Positions 1 through 8,006 of a stretch of DNA of 64,000 bases are shown in pieces; positions within the stretch are counted from its first letter, which is position 1; each line of letters opens with the position of its first letter. The stretch is from Allobosea sp. Root381. Lineage in GTDB: Bacteria; Pseudomonadota; Alphaproteobacteria; Rhizobiales; Beijerinckiaceae. The stretch covers positions 586,740 to 650,739 of the forward strand of contig NZ_LMJT01000001.1 in the NCBI RefSeq assembly GCF_001429395.1, given 5' to 3'. The translations under genes and the position numbers were made by a program. The notes below the pieces were generated by a model, which saw nothing but the letters and a program-made list of their open reading frames with translations, did not search any database and was not told the origin of the DNA.

Positions 1-300
1 CTGCTCGGCAGCGGTGGGTTGATCCGCGCCTATGGCGGCACGGCGGCGCTCTGTCTGCGCGGGAGCGAAAAGGTGGAGCTGGTCGAGACGGCAGCGGCGA
101 CGATCGCATGTTCGTTCGGCGATCTGGCCCGCCTCCAGGCACGGCTTTCTGGCCGGCCGGGAGCAACGGTCAGCGAACAGGCTTTCACCGAAGCCGGCGC
201 GGTGCTGTCGGTGTCGGTTCCGAAGCATGAGATCGACGCGGTGACGCTGCTGGTGATGGATCTCACCAGCGGACGGGCGGCGATCAACTGGAGCGAATAG
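1..300 (+). CDS. YigZ/IMPACT (UPF0029) family protein, C-terminal part
   Basis: The reading frame is open from base 1 and stops at TAG (298-300), so only the last 99 residues are present and the start lies outside the window. It opens with a glycine-rich segment reading GSGGLIRAYGG, which matches the GTGGLVRAYGG signature of the YigZ/IMPACT family. The remainder fits the ferredoxin-like C-terminal domain of that family. Members are cytosolic and are thought to act in translation-linked stress control, but their bacterial role is poorly defined. Family call from the motif is good; function is unknown. Confidence 0.8.
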   Translation: MLGSGGLIRAYGGTAALCLRGSEKVELVETAAATIACSFGDLARLQARLSGRPGATVSEQAFTEAGAVLSVSVPKHEIDAVTLLVMDLTSGRAAINWSE

Positions 301-389
301 CATCCCGATCGCCGAACAGGCGCCTTTCAGCAATCGGAAACCATGCCTCGGCTAGGCAGCAGTGAGACATCTGCTGCGAGAGCAAGACC

Positions 390-1913
390 ATGGCTGAGCC
401 CCTCCCCCGTTCCGGCCGCACAGGCATTCCGAGCCGGCGCGGCTTCCTGTTGGGTGCGACGGCTCTCGGCCTCGGCGCACCGGGGCTGGCACTGGCGCGC
501 GCGCCGCTATCGCCGGAATGCGGCTGGTGCGCGCCGAGCGAGGCGGCCTGGCGCGATCTCGGCGAGCGCGCAGGCGGGCAGGTGCTGCGGCCGGGCGAAG
601 CCGGCTTCCTCGAGCGCGCGGTGCCGCAGAACCTGCGTTATCGCCGCGTCCAGCCCCAGGCCATCGCCCGCTGCACCTCGCCTGAGATCGTCGCCTCCGT
701 CATCGACTGGTGCCAGGCCATGGACATGCCCTTCGCGATCCGCGGAGGCGGCCACTCCTATGCGGGGCATTCGAGCTCGGCCGGCATCCTGATCGATCTC
801 TCGCCGATGAAGCGGGTTCATCACGATGCGGCCACCGGACAGGTGACCGTCGAAGCCGGCGCGCTCAATGTGGACGTCGCCCGCGGGCTGGAGGGGGCCA
901 GCGCCGTGATCACGCATGGCCGCTGCCCGAGCGTGGGCATCGCCGGCTTCCTGCTCGGCGGCGGCATCGGCTTCAACATGCGCCGCTTCGGCATGGGCTC
1001 GGACCTGATGCGCGCGGCCGAGATCGTGACCGCAGACGGCCGCGTGCGGAACGTCTCCGACAGCAGCGAGCCCGACCTGTTCTGGGCGCTGCGCGGCGGG
1101 GCTGGCGGCAATTTCGGCGTCGCGACCAGCTTCACGCTCGCGACCCATCCCGTGGATCGCTCGATCACCGTGTTCTCGCTCCGCTGGAACATGAAGAGCG
1201 AGGCCGTCGCGCGCGCCTTCATTGCTGCGGCAGAGCGGGCACCGGACCATTTTGCCAGCCGGTTCTCGTTGGGCGCGGCCAGCCCGGCGCAGCGCGGCAA
1301 GGGGCAGGAGGTGCATTTCGACCTGCTCGGCCAGCATGCCGGGCCGAAAGCGGAGCTGCTGGACATTCTGGCGCCGGTGCTGGCGATCGCGCAGCCGGAA
1401 CGCTCCGTCATCGAGGAACGCTCCTATTGGCGGGGGCAGGATTTCCTGGCCGAGCCCGGGGAACCGGGCTTCTATCAGGAACGCTCCGGCTTCGTCCGCG
1501 AACGGCTCGACGATCGCATCCTCGAATGCGGCTTCCGCCAGCTGCGCGACTGGCCGGGCACGGAGGTCGGCGCCGATCTGCGCTTCTTCCAGACCGGAGG
1601 GGCGGTCAACCGCATGGCGCCGGACGCGACCGCCTTCGTCCACCGCGACAGCGCCTGGCTGTTCTCGATCGGCCTGGAGTGGAGCGCCCGCGATCAAGTC
1701 ACGCCGGAAGCGATTGCACCCGCTCGCCGTTGGCAGGATGCCTTCTACGCCGAGATGCGGGAGCTCTGCGGCAGGGCTGCCTACCAGAACTTTCCCGACC
1801 CTTCATTGGTCAACTGGCGCGAGGCCTATTACGGCGCCAATCTCTCCCGGCTGGAAAGGGTCAAGGCGACGGTCGACCCGTTCGGCCTCTTCCGCCACGA
1901 ACAATCGCTGTAG
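390..1913 (+). CDS. Tat-exported FAD-dependent oxidase, berberine-bridge-enzyme-like
   Basis: Protein of 507 aa in the VAO/PCMH flavoprotein fold. A twin-arginine signal (SRRGFLLG, residues 15-22) followed by an Ala/Leu-rich stretch predicts Tat export with bound cofactor. The FAD domain carries RGGGHSYAGHSSS near residue 117, whose His is the usual 8-alpha-histidyl FAD link. GRCPSVGIAG near residue 176 contains the Cys that forms the second, 6-S-cysteinyl link in berberine-bridge-like enzymes, so bicovalent FAD is likely. The C-terminus has the BBE tail (YYGANLSRLERVK, then DPFGLF). The substrate cannot be told; relatives oxidise sugars, alcohols or alkaloids. It stands alone and is followed by a strong bidirectional hairpin. 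Confidence 0.88.
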   Translation: MAEPLPRSGRTGIPSRRGFLLGATALGLGAPGLALARAPLSPECGWCAPSEAAWRDLGERAGGQVLRPGEAGFLERAVPQNLRYRRVQPQAIARCTSPEIVASVIDWCQAMDMPFAIRGGGHSYAGHSSSAGILIDLSPMKRVHHDAATGQVTVEAGALNVDVARGLEGASAVITHGRCPSVGIAGFLLGGGIGFNMRRFGMGSDLMRAAEIVTADGRVRNVSDSSEPDLFWALRGGAGGNFGVATSFTLATHPVDRSITVFSLRWNMKSEAVARAFIAAAERAPDHFASRFSLGAASPAQRGKGQEVHFDLLGQHAGPKAELLDILAPVLAIAQPERSVIEERSYWRGQDFLAEPGEPGFYQERSGFVRERLDDRILECGFRQLRDWPGTEVGADLRFFQTGGAVNRMAPDATAFVHRDSAWLFSIGLEWSARDQVTPEAIAPARRWQDAFYAEMRELCGRAAYQNFPDPSLVNWREAYYGANLSRLERVKATVDPFGLFRHEQSL

Positions 1914-1950
1914 GCCCGGCCGGCAGGCGGCCGCCCTCCTGCGGAAAAAG

Positions 1951-1980
1951 AAAGGGCCGCGCCTTCCGGCGCGGCCCTTT
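1951..1980. terminator. Bidirectional hairpin terminator
   Basis: Perfect 13-bp arms (AAAGGGCCGCGCC and its complement) around a TTCC loop, placed between the convergent FAD oxidase and aldehyde dehydrogenase genes. The minus-strand side is followed by a T-rich run (CTTTTTCC), so it should stop the dehydrogenase transcript best. Confidence 0.85.
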
Positions 1981-2002
1981 CCGATCTTCGTGCGCGCCCC
2001 GC

Positions 2003-3448
2003 TCAGGCGAGCGTGTAGGCCGTCTTGACCGTGGTATAGAACTCCTTCGCGTAGGCGCCCTGCTCGCGCGGGCCGTAGCTCGAGCCCTTCCGGCCGCCGA
2101 AGGGCACATGATAGTCGACGCCCGCCGTGGCGAGGTTGACCATCACCATGCCGGCTTCGGCATTGCGCTTGAAATGCGTCGCATGCTTCAGGGACGTCGT
2201 GCAGATGCCGGACGACAGGCCGAACTCGGTGTCGTTGGCGAGGCTGAGCGCCTCCTCATAGTCCTTGACGCGGATGATGTTGGCGACCGGTCCGAAGACC
2301 TCCTCGCGCGAAATGCGCATGGCGTTCGTCGTCTCGGTGAAGAGCGCCGGCTGGAGATAGAAGCCGGGGGTGTCGCGCTTCAGGAGTTCGCCGCCGAAGG
2401 CAAGCTTGCCGCCCTCGTCCTTGGCGATCTGGATGTATTTCAGGTCCTGGTCGAGCTGGCTCTGGTCGACGACCGGGCCGATATGGGTGCCGGCCTTCAG
2501 CGCATCGTCGACGACGACGCCCTTAAGCCGCTCGATGCAGGCCTCGACGAAGCGGTCATGGATGCCGGCCTGGACGATCAGGCGCGAGGACGCCGTGCAG
2601 CGCTGGCCGGTGGAGAAGAAGGCGCCCTGGACGGCGGCCTCGACCGCGACCTTGAGATCGGCGTCGTCGAGCACGACGAGCGGGTTCTTGCCGCCCATCT
2701 CGAGCTGCACCTTCTTCATCGGCGAGGAGGCGATGCAAGCCTCCGCCACCTTGCGACCGGTCGAGACCGAGCCGGTGAAGGAGATGGCGTGGACGTCCTT
2801 ATGGTTCAGCAGCGCCTGGCCGACGACCGAGCCCCGGCCCATGACGAGGTTGAGCACACCCTTCGGCAGGCCGGCACGCTGGATGATGTCGACCAGCGCC
2901 CAGGCCGAGCCCGGCACCAGATCGGCCGGCTTGATGACGACGCAGTTGCCGTAGGCGAGTGCCGGGGCGATCTTCCAGGCCGGGATCGCGATCGGGAAGT
3001 TCCACGGCGTGATCATGCCGATGATGCCGACCGGCTCGCGGGTGACCTCGACGCCGACGCCGGGGCGCACCGAAGGCAGCGTCTCGCCCGCGAGGCGCAG
3101 GCACTCGCCGGCGAAGAAGGCGAAGATCTGGCCGGCGCGGCCGGCCTCGCCGATACCCTCGGCGAGCGTCTTGCCCTCTTCACGCGAGAGCAGCTTGCCG
3201 AGTTCCTCCTTGCGGGCGAGGATCTCGTCCGAGGCCTTCTTCAGGATCTCGTAGCGCTCCTGCGGACCGGAGCGGCTCCACGCCGGAAAGGCGGCCTTGG
3301 CGGCGGCGACCGCATCGTTGAGCTGCTCGACGGACCCTTGCGCGTACTCACCGACGACGTCGTTGGTATTCGAGGGGTTGATGTTGCGCGAGGCGTTGCC
3401 GGCACTGGCCCACTCACCAGCGATCAGGTTCTTGAACATCTCGGTCAT
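2003..3448 (-). CDS. NAD(P)-dependent aldehyde dehydrogenase, KGSA dehydrogenase/YcbD-like
   Basis: 481 aa when started at the ATG at 3448, which has GGGAG just upstream; the open frame runs 40 codons further but that extension has no family-like sequence. All class hallmarks are present: TPWNFP and PALAYGNCVVIKP in the NAD site, FTGSVSTG, the general base Glu in LEMGGKNP near residue 249, the nucleophilic Cys in TGQRCTAS near residue 283, and the EEVFGP motif. Overall sequence most resembles alpha-ketoglutaric semialdehyde dehydrogenases of the Bacillus YcbD type rather than GabD. That substrate is an inference, since no sugar-acid dehydratase genes lie nearby. Confidence 0.9.
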   Translation of the reverse strand: MTEMFKNLIAGEWASAGNASRNINPSNTNDVVGEYAQGSVEQLNDAVAAAKAAFPAWSRSGPQERYEILKKASDEILARKEELGKLLSREEGKTLAEGIGEAGRAGQIFAFFAGECLRLAGETLPSVRPGVGVEVTREPVGIIGMITPWNFPIAIPAWKIAPALAYGNCVVIKPADLVPGSAWALVDIIQRAGLPKGVLNLVMGRGSVVGQALLNHKDVHAISFTGSVSTGRKVAEACIASSPMKKVQLEMGGKNPLVVLDDADLKVAVEAAVQGAFFSTGQRCTASSRLIVQAGIHDRFVEACIERLKGVVVDDALKAGTHIGPVVDQSQLDQDLKYIQIAKDEGGKLAFGGELLKRDTPGFYLQPALFTETTNAMRISREEVFGPVANIIRVKDYEEALSLANDTEFGLSSGICTTSLKHATHFKRNAEAGMVMVNLATAGVDYHVPFGGRKGSSYGPREQGAYAKEFYTTVKTAYTLA

Positions 3449-3629
3449 ATGCGGCTCCCACGGCGATCCAAAACTCGTGGGGGGTTTAGCGTCTTTGCCG
3501 CTGGATGGCCAATGCCGTTGCGGGATCGCACAAGTCCCGTTGTGCATATTGGCGCCGTCTGCGCCCACCGTCCGGCCGGAACTTCACGCCGCCGAAGGGC
3601 GCAGGCTGGCCCCGGACGGCGGACGCCGC

Positions 3630-3782
3630 CTACTTCTCCTTGATCGACAGGCCGTTCTTGCCGACGGAGATTTCGACGCCCTCGGGCTGCTTCTTCTCCT
3701 GATAGAGGGCGTATCCGGTAGCGGCGAGACCGGCGACGAGGACCACGACGAGCGCGACGAGCAGTTGGCGGGATGCGAGCAT
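3630..3782 (-). CDS. 50-aa single-pass membrane peptide, hypothetical
   Basis: A short gene with ATG at 3782, GGAAAG a few bases upstream, and TAG at 3630-3632. The peptide begins MLASRQ, has one strongly hydrophobic segment (residues 7-26, Leu/Val/Ala-rich), then a charged tail ending GLSIKEK. It should sit in the inner membrane with a short exposed C-terminus. I do not recognise a family. An EcfG-type promoter (3826-3850) lies about 45 bases upstream in the right orientation, which supports it as a real stress-induced small protein. Confidence 0.65.
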   Translation of the reverse strand: MLASRQLLVALVVVLVAGLAATGYALYQEKKQPEGVEISVGKNGLSIKEK

Positions 3783-3825
3783 GAGACTTTCCAATGGATG
3801 GCCACCTTAAGAGGCGCCCGACCAA

Positions 3826-3850
3826 AACCCGCATTGCGGCCGGATGTTCC
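3826..3850 (-). promoter_or_regulatory. EcfG-type (general stress) promoter for the 50-aa membrane peptide
   Basis: On the minus strand GGAAC, 16 bases, GGTT. This matches the alphaproteobacterial EcfG consensus GGAAC-N16/17-CGTT except for the first base of the -10. It ends 44 bases before the peptide start codon. Confidence 0.55.
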
Positions 3851-3956
3851 CGCGGCGCAGCAAGCTCGTCCACGACGAGCCGATATGCCAAACCGGCATG
3901 GGAGGCGATACGCCCTGCCGATTGCAGGGCGGCCCCGCCGATCGGTAGAATAAACT

Positions 3957-3981
3957 GGAACGCCGCATGTCCACCGGCGTT
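3957..3981 (+). promoter_or_regulatory. EcfG-type (general stress) promoter for the PNPOx-like protein
   Basis: GGAAC, 16 bases, CGTT: an exact match to the EcfG consensus. The -10 ends 45 bases before the ATG at 4027. Its position also argues against a longer N-terminus starting at 3967, because that codon would lie inside the promoter. Confidence 0.75.
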
Positions 3982-4026
3982 TGCCTGATGGAGCCCGAAG
4001 CGACATTCCGAAGGAAAGGGCTTGCC

Positions 4027-4515
4027 ATGGCAGAAACCGATCTTCAGCAGACGATATGGGCCGCGCTCGACCGGCACCCGGTCTGCATGGTGACGACGGC
4101 GGCCGACGGCGCGATCAAGACGCGGCCGATGTCGGGCCATATCGACCGCGACAACCACCGCATCCTCTTCGTCGCGCATCGCCACACGGGCGCGCTCGGC
4201 GAGGCGTTGCGCTCGCCCAGCGTCTCGATCGCGATCAACGAGGAGGGGCATAATTTCTATGCGGCGATCTCCTGCGAGGCGGCCGAGATCGACGATCGCG
4301 ACCTCATCGCGCAGATCTGGACGCCGATGACCGGCGCCTGGTTCCCCGGCGGCCCGGACGACCCCGACGCACTGCTTCTGTCTCTGACGCCGGTCTCGGC
4401 CGAGATCTGGAACGGCCCCTCCAGCGGAGTGCTCGTCGCGTACAAGCTGGCGACGGCGAAAATCCTCGGGCGGCAGCCGGACCTCGGCGTCAACGCCACG
4501 ATCGACATGCGCTGA
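4027..4515 (+). CDS. Pyridoxamine 5'-phosphate oxidase-related general stress protein
   Basis: 162 aa. ATG at 4027 chosen because AAGGAAAGGG lies upstream and because a perfect EcfG promoter occupies 3957-3981. The protein has the split-barrel flavin-reductase fold typical of COG3871 general stress protein 26: a strand region reading HPVCMVTTAADGAIKTRPM, then a segment comparing stored and new values (RILFVAHRHT) and a central acidic strand pair. Such proteins bind FMN, FAD or related cofactors and are stress induced; the physiological substrate is unknown. It diverges from the 50-aa membrane peptide gene. Confidence 0.85.
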   Translation: MAETDLQQTIWAALDRHPVCMVTTAADGAIKTRPMSGHIDRDNHRILFVAHRHTGALGEALRSPSVSIAINEEGHNFYAAISCEAAEIDDRDLIAQIWTPMTGAWFPGGPDDPDALLLSLTPVSAEIWNGPSSGVLVAYKLATAKILGRQPDLGVNATIDMR

Positions 4516-4543
4516 ACGGCACGAAACGCACCGGAACCGCGCC

Positions 4544-4584
4544 GTCATTCCGGGCTCAGGCCTGCGGCCTGCCCCGGAAAGATG
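4544..4584. repeat. Dispersed palindromic repeat (GTCATTCCGGG type)
   Basis: Begins GTCATTCCGGGCTCAGGCC and folds back through GGCCTGCCCCGGAA. It lies between the convergent PNPOx-like and PAP2 genes. It is a shorter relative of the element at 44693-44823. Confidence 0.6.
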
Positions 4585-4605
4585 GCGCGAGTTCGTTGAA
4601 CAACC

Positions 4606-5319
4606 TCAGCGCGCAGCGACGCTGCCAGCGTCCGGCGGATCGGCTTCGGCCATCCTGCGGCCCAGCACGGCTGTCGCGAGGCTCGACCAGGCGATCCCGA
4701 GGCACCAGCCGCCGATCACGTCAGTCGGCCAATGCACGCCGAGATAGATGCGGCTGACCCCGATCAGCACGATCATCAACCAGGCGAGGACGATGCAGAG
4801 CCGGGCGATGTCGTCCCGGCGCGAGGCGAGGCCGACGAAGCCGGCGATGCTCAGCATCGTCACCGCGGAGAGGAAAGCGTGCCCGCTCGGAAAGCTCGCC
4901 GTGAAGGTGAGGGCCGCGTGCTCGACGATATCCGGCCGCTCCCGGCCGATCGCGATCTTGAGTCCGGTGCTGACGATGGTCGCGGAGACGACCGTGACCG
5001 CCAGCCCGACCGCGAGATGGCGGTAGCGGCAGAGCCAGAGCGTCAGACTCGCCGTGATCGTCATCATGCCCAGCCCGACGAAGCTGCCGAGCGCGGTGAC
5101 GTCCCGCATCGCCTCGCGAAACCAAGCCGGTCCGATCGGCGTCGCGAGATCGTCGCTTTCCCGGAACAGAAGCACGAGGCTTTGGTCGAAGGCGAAACTG
5201 CGACCCGACGCGATGAACAGCGCCAACCCCAGGAAGGCGAAGGCGGCGGCGACGGGCACGAGTATGCGAGGATGAAGCAAGCTGACCGGACTCCCGACGG
5301 ATCGAACCGCATCCGACAC
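4606..5319 (-). CDS. PAP2 family membrane phosphatase
   Basis: 237 aa with about six hydrophobic membrane segments. The three phosphatidic acid phosphatase motifs are present in order: KIAIGRERP (about residue 123), FPSGHAF (about 143) and SRIYLGVHWPTD (about 190), supplying the catalytic His residues and phosphate-binding Arg. The active site should face the periplasm. It likely dephosphorylates a lipid phosphate such as phosphatidate, lysophosphatidate or undecaprenyl diphosphate. It lies 19 bp downstream of a DAG-kinase-like gene on the same strand, a natural kinase/phosphatase pair. Confidence 0.9.
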   Translation of the reverse strand: MSDAVRSVGSPVSLLHPRILVPVAAAFAFLGLALFIASGRSFAFDQSLVLLFRESDDLATPIGPAWFREAMRDVTALGSFVGLGMMTITASLTLWLCRYRHLAVGLAVTVVSATIVSTGLKIAIGRERPDIVEHAALTFTASFPSGHAFLSAVTMLSIAGFVGLASRRDDIARLCIVLAWLMIVLIGVSRIYLGVHWPTDVIGGWCLGIAWSSLATAVLGRRMAEADPPDAGSVAAR

Positions 5320-5338
5320 AGCTCTTACCCCTCCCCTG

Positions 5339-6238
5339 TCAAAGAGACCGCTCGCGCGACGCGAGCAGCCGGACCGCCGCCGGCAGCAGCTTGTAGACGA
5401 GGGGCCCGGCCTTGCGCTCGACCTCGCCGTCGAAGGTGATATGGCCGCCCCGCTTGTCGCGGCGCGTCAAGGTCACCTCCGAGGCCGTGAAGGAGGTGAG
5501 GTTAGGAGAGGTGCGCCACTTGCCGGAAACGACCGAGAGCGCCGCCTTGGAGCGCGAATAGAGACCGCCCGCATTCAGGATATGGACCTCGAAGACGCCG
5601 CCATCCAGCCGGCTTCGGCGCCACTCCGCCCCCTCGAAGCTGTTGACCGTCACGAGCACCGCATCGGCCTCGACCACGCGGCGGCCGCCATCCGTCTGGA
5701 TGTCGACGGTGATGGCGCGGGTGAACAGGATCGAGCGCGTGGCGGCGACGATGAAGGCCACCGTCCGGCTGAACGGAAAGCGTCGGCGCGCATATTCGCG
5801 GTGCCGCGCCATCAGGCTGAAGAACCCCATGCCGGACAGGGAATGAAACAGCCGGTCATTGACGCTGCCGATATCCATGACGACCGGCTGGCCCTGGCAG
5901 AGAGCGGCGATCTGGAGCTCGAGCTCACCGGCGAGGCCGAGATCGCGCCCCAGCACATTGACCGTCCCGAGGGGCAGGATGGCGACGGGTCGCGAAGCCT
6001 GCAGCAGCACCGGCAGCACGCCGTTGATCGTGCCGTCGCCGCCGGCGATGACCGGCATGCTATCGGTTTCCTCGATCGCTAGCGACAAGGCGTCGTCCAC
6101 CTCGCGGGGATGCACCAGCCGGACCTCGGCGGTCGAGCCGCTCGCCACGAAGGCAGCGACGATGCGCTCGGCGAAAGCCTCGGGGCCAGCCTCCAGCACG
6201 GTTCCGGCGCGGGCATTGACGACGACGACATGATGCAT
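5339..6238 (-). CDS. Diacylglycerol/sphingosine kinase-like lipid kinase
   Basis: 299 aa from the ATG at 6238 (MHHVVVVNARAG); a GTG at 6259 would add seven residues and cannot be excluded. The DAGK catalytic domain shows VVNARAG at the start, the nucleotide-binding GGDGTINGVL near residue 64, and ILPLGTVNVLGRDLG. The length fits the YegS/DagK-like soluble lipid kinases that phosphorylate diacylglycerol or related lipids at the membrane. It precedes the PAP2 phosphatase gene by 19 bp, so both are probably one transcript acting on the same lipid pool in opposite directions. Confidence 0.88.
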   Translation of the reverse strand: MHHVVVVNARAGTVLEAGPEAFAERIVAAFVASGSTAEVRLVHPREVDDALSLAIEETDSMPVIAGGDGTINGVLPVLLQASRPVAILPLGTVNVLGRDLGLAGELELQIAALCQGQPVVMDIGSVNDRLFHSLSGMGFFSLMARHREYARRRFPFSRTVAFIVAATRSILFTRAITVDIQTDGGRRVVEADAVLVTVNSFEGAEWRRSRLDGGVFEVHILNAGGLYSRSKAALSVVSGKWRTSPNLTSFTASEVTLTRRDKRGGHITFDGEVERKAGPLVYKLLPAAVRLLASRERSL

Positions 6239-6315
6239 GCTGCACCGCAAGATGGACACCGATCCGCACTAAGACAAGGTGCGCGGTCGGCGGGAAGCCG
6301 GACCGACCCGTCGTA

Positions 6316-7209
6316 CTATAGCGCTGCCGTGGCCGAAATCTGCGAATGTGCGCGAGCCATCTGCGCCGGCGTCCAGGATTTCGTTTCCTCGACCTCTTCG
6401 GTGATCACCTCGAAGCGTTGCAGGGTGTGAGGGCCGAAGGAGCTCAGCATCGCGACATCGGTCGCGTCACGCCCGCGCGCGATCGCGATGCGGCCGATGC
6501 GCCGCTGGTTATGGCGGGCATCGAACGTGTACCAGCGCCCGCCAATGAAGGCCTCGAACCAGGCGTTGAAGTCCATCGGCGCCGGATTCGGCGGCACGCC
6601 GATATCGCCGAGATAGCCGTTGCAGTAGCGGGCAGGCACGTTCATGCAGCGGCACAAGGTTATCGCCAGATGGGCGAAGTCCCGGCAGACGCCGACGCGC
6701 TCTTCGAACGCCTCCGCCGCGGTGCGCGTGCTGCGCGCGAAGTGGTAGCCGAAGGAGAGGTGGTTGTGGACGAAGTCGACGATCGCCTGGACGCGCTGCC
6801 AGCCCGGCGGAATCTGGCCGAAAAGGCCCCAGGCTCGGCCGGCCAACAAATCCGTCTCGCAGTAGCGGCTGCCCAGCAGATAGACCAGCGTCTCGTCCGG
6901 CAGGCGCGAGGGCGGAACCTCGCCCGCGGCCGGATCGACCGGGTCGAACTCCCCTGCATCGTGGACGATGCTTTCCGCCCGCAGCGCAATGCCTCCGGGC
7001 GGCGCGGTGATGCGGCGGCAGATATTGCCGAAGGCATCGGGATGGCGCCGCGTGGGAATCTTCAGGGCCGGATCGCGCAGCGACGTCACCGTCATCTCAT
7101 CCGGCGTCAGGAGATCGCCCCGGCGAGAGGGGCTGACATCCAGAAGCGTGATGAGCGGCAGCTCCTCCTGGCAGGCGATCTCGATATTGTATCCGCAACG
7201 GATGCGCAT
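6316..7209 (-). CDS. Transglutaminase-like family protein
   Basis: 297 aa from the ATG at 7209, which gives the usual MRIRCGYNIEI beginning of this group; an ATG at 7239 with AGGGA upstream is an alternative. The N-terminal half is the transglut_N beta domain. The core has the catalytic Cys in GVCRDFAHL (about residue 173) and a Tyr/Trp-rich second half. At the place where most transglutaminase-like proteases read HAW, this protein reads NAW (about residue 213), followed by FDARHN. The family contains peptidase-like and non-catalytic members. No signal peptide is seen, and the function is unknown. Confidence 0.82.
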   Translation of the reverse strand: MRIRCGYNIEIACQEELPLITLLDVSPSRRGDLLTPDEMTVTSLRDPALKIPTRRHPDAFGNICRRITAPPGGIALRAESIVHDAGEFDPVDPAAGEVPPSRLPDETLVYLLGSRYCETDLLAGRAWGLFGQIPPGWQRVQAIVDFVHNHLSFGYHFARSTRTAAEAFEERVGVCRDFAHLAITLCRCMNVPARYCNGYLGDIGVPPNPAPMDFNAWFEAFIGGRWYTFDARHNQRRIGRIAIARGRDATDVAMLSSFGPHTLQRFEVITEEVEETKSWTPAQMARAHSQISATAAL

Positions 7210-7270
7210 GACGCCTTTTGATCCTCGTGAGGCGCTCATGGCGCCATCCCTGCATGCTCATAAAACGGAA

Positions 7271-7294
7271 GATGCGGGCCTTTCGGCCCGCATC
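7271..7294 (-). terminator. Hairpin terminator after the PRC-barrel gene
   Basis: Perfect 10-bp arms GATGCGGGCC / GGCCCGCATC with a TTTC loop, followed on the minus strand by TTCCGTTTTA. It separates the PRC-barrel gene from the transglutaminase-like gene downstream. Confidence 0.7.
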
Positions 7295-7354
7295 CCGCCG
7301 CCACGACGGTTCGGCTGGGGGGATAGCAACCGCCGCGACCAGCAACTGGGCGAG

Positions 7355-7750
7355 CTACATCATCCAGTACGGCATCGTGCCGTAATAATCATGGACCCGT
7401 TTGCCGTAGGCCCTGTCGTCCCAGTCGGGCTCGCCCTGGCTGTCGTACATGGGCGCGGCCTCGAGTTTCTCCTTGGTGAGCGGAACGACGTAGCCGCCAC
7501 GATCCGGATCGAAATCGAGCACACTCCAGGGTATCGGATGGTATTTCTCGCCCAGTCCGAGGAAGCCGCCGAATGACATGATGGCGTAGGCGACCTTTCC
7601 GGACTGCTTGTCGAGCATCACGTCGTAGATCTCACCGAGATGCTCGCCGGACGTGTTGTAGACATCGGTCCCGGCAACGCGGGCCCCGGCGATCAACGGA
7701 TTGGACGAGGCCCTCGGGTCCGAATCCGCGAACTTGTCTTGCAGGGTCAT
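7355..7750 (-). CDS. PRC-barrel domain protein
   Basis: 131 aa from the ATG at 7750, which is preceded by GGAGGAATCC; an upstream in-frame extension of 64 codons overlaps the promoter and is rejected. One PRC-barrel domain spans about residues 22-90 (GTDVYNTSGEHLGEIYDVM, then AYAIMSFGGFLGLGEKYHP). The C-terminus is Tyr/Trp-rich. PRC-barrel proteins of this size are frequent in rhizobial stress regulons; molecular role unknown. An EcfG-type promoter lies upstream at 7801-7825. Confidence 0.88.
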   Translation of the reverse strand: MTLQDKFADSDPRASSNPLIAGARVAGTDVYNTSGEHLGEIYDVMLDKQSGKVAYAIMSFGGFLGLGEKYHPIPWSVLDFDPDRGGYVVPLTKEKLEAAPMYDSQGEPDWDDRAYGKRVHDYYGTMPYWMM

Positions 7751-7800
7751 GAAGGATTCCTCCAACAGGAGCAGCCGTTCGCTGCGGATTTGTCGGAGCA

Positions 7801-7825
7801 ACCTGGGCCGACCGGAAAGGTTCCC
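7801..7825 (-). promoter_or_regulatory. EcfG-type promoter for the PRC-barrel gene
   Basis: Minus strand GGAAC, 16 bases, GGTT. The same variant -10 (GGTT) occurs at 3826-3850. It ends 50 bases before the ATG at 7750. Confidence 0.55.
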
Positions 7826-7884
7826 CGGTCGACGCAATTTCTCTTCGCATTTACCAACTGAAACATGGAGCCGCACGGCGACCT

Positions 7885-7909
7885 GGAACCTTTTGGGACC
7901 GAGCGTGTT
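7885..7909 (+). promoter_or_regulatory. EcfG-like promoter for the glycine-zipper lipoprotein
   Basis: GGAAC, 16 bases, TGTT on the plus strand, about 97 bases before the lipoprotein ATG. It is one mismatch from the consensus and diverges from the promoter at 7801-7825. Confidence 0.45.
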
Positions 7910-8006
7910 TTTGTGGGACGGTCGGCCATGGCCGCGCCGCATAACTCACGTTATCCGACGGTGGGCGACCCTCGCTATCACCTCACAGCGCCAAGGAAAC
8001 GGTCCT

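Noticed and set aside
710..3643. 977-codon plus-strand open frame antisense to the aldehyde dehydrogenase
   Set aside because: Arg-rich, motif-free composition; it is a high-GC shadow of the FAD oxidase and aldehyde dehydrogenase genes, both of which have full family motifs.
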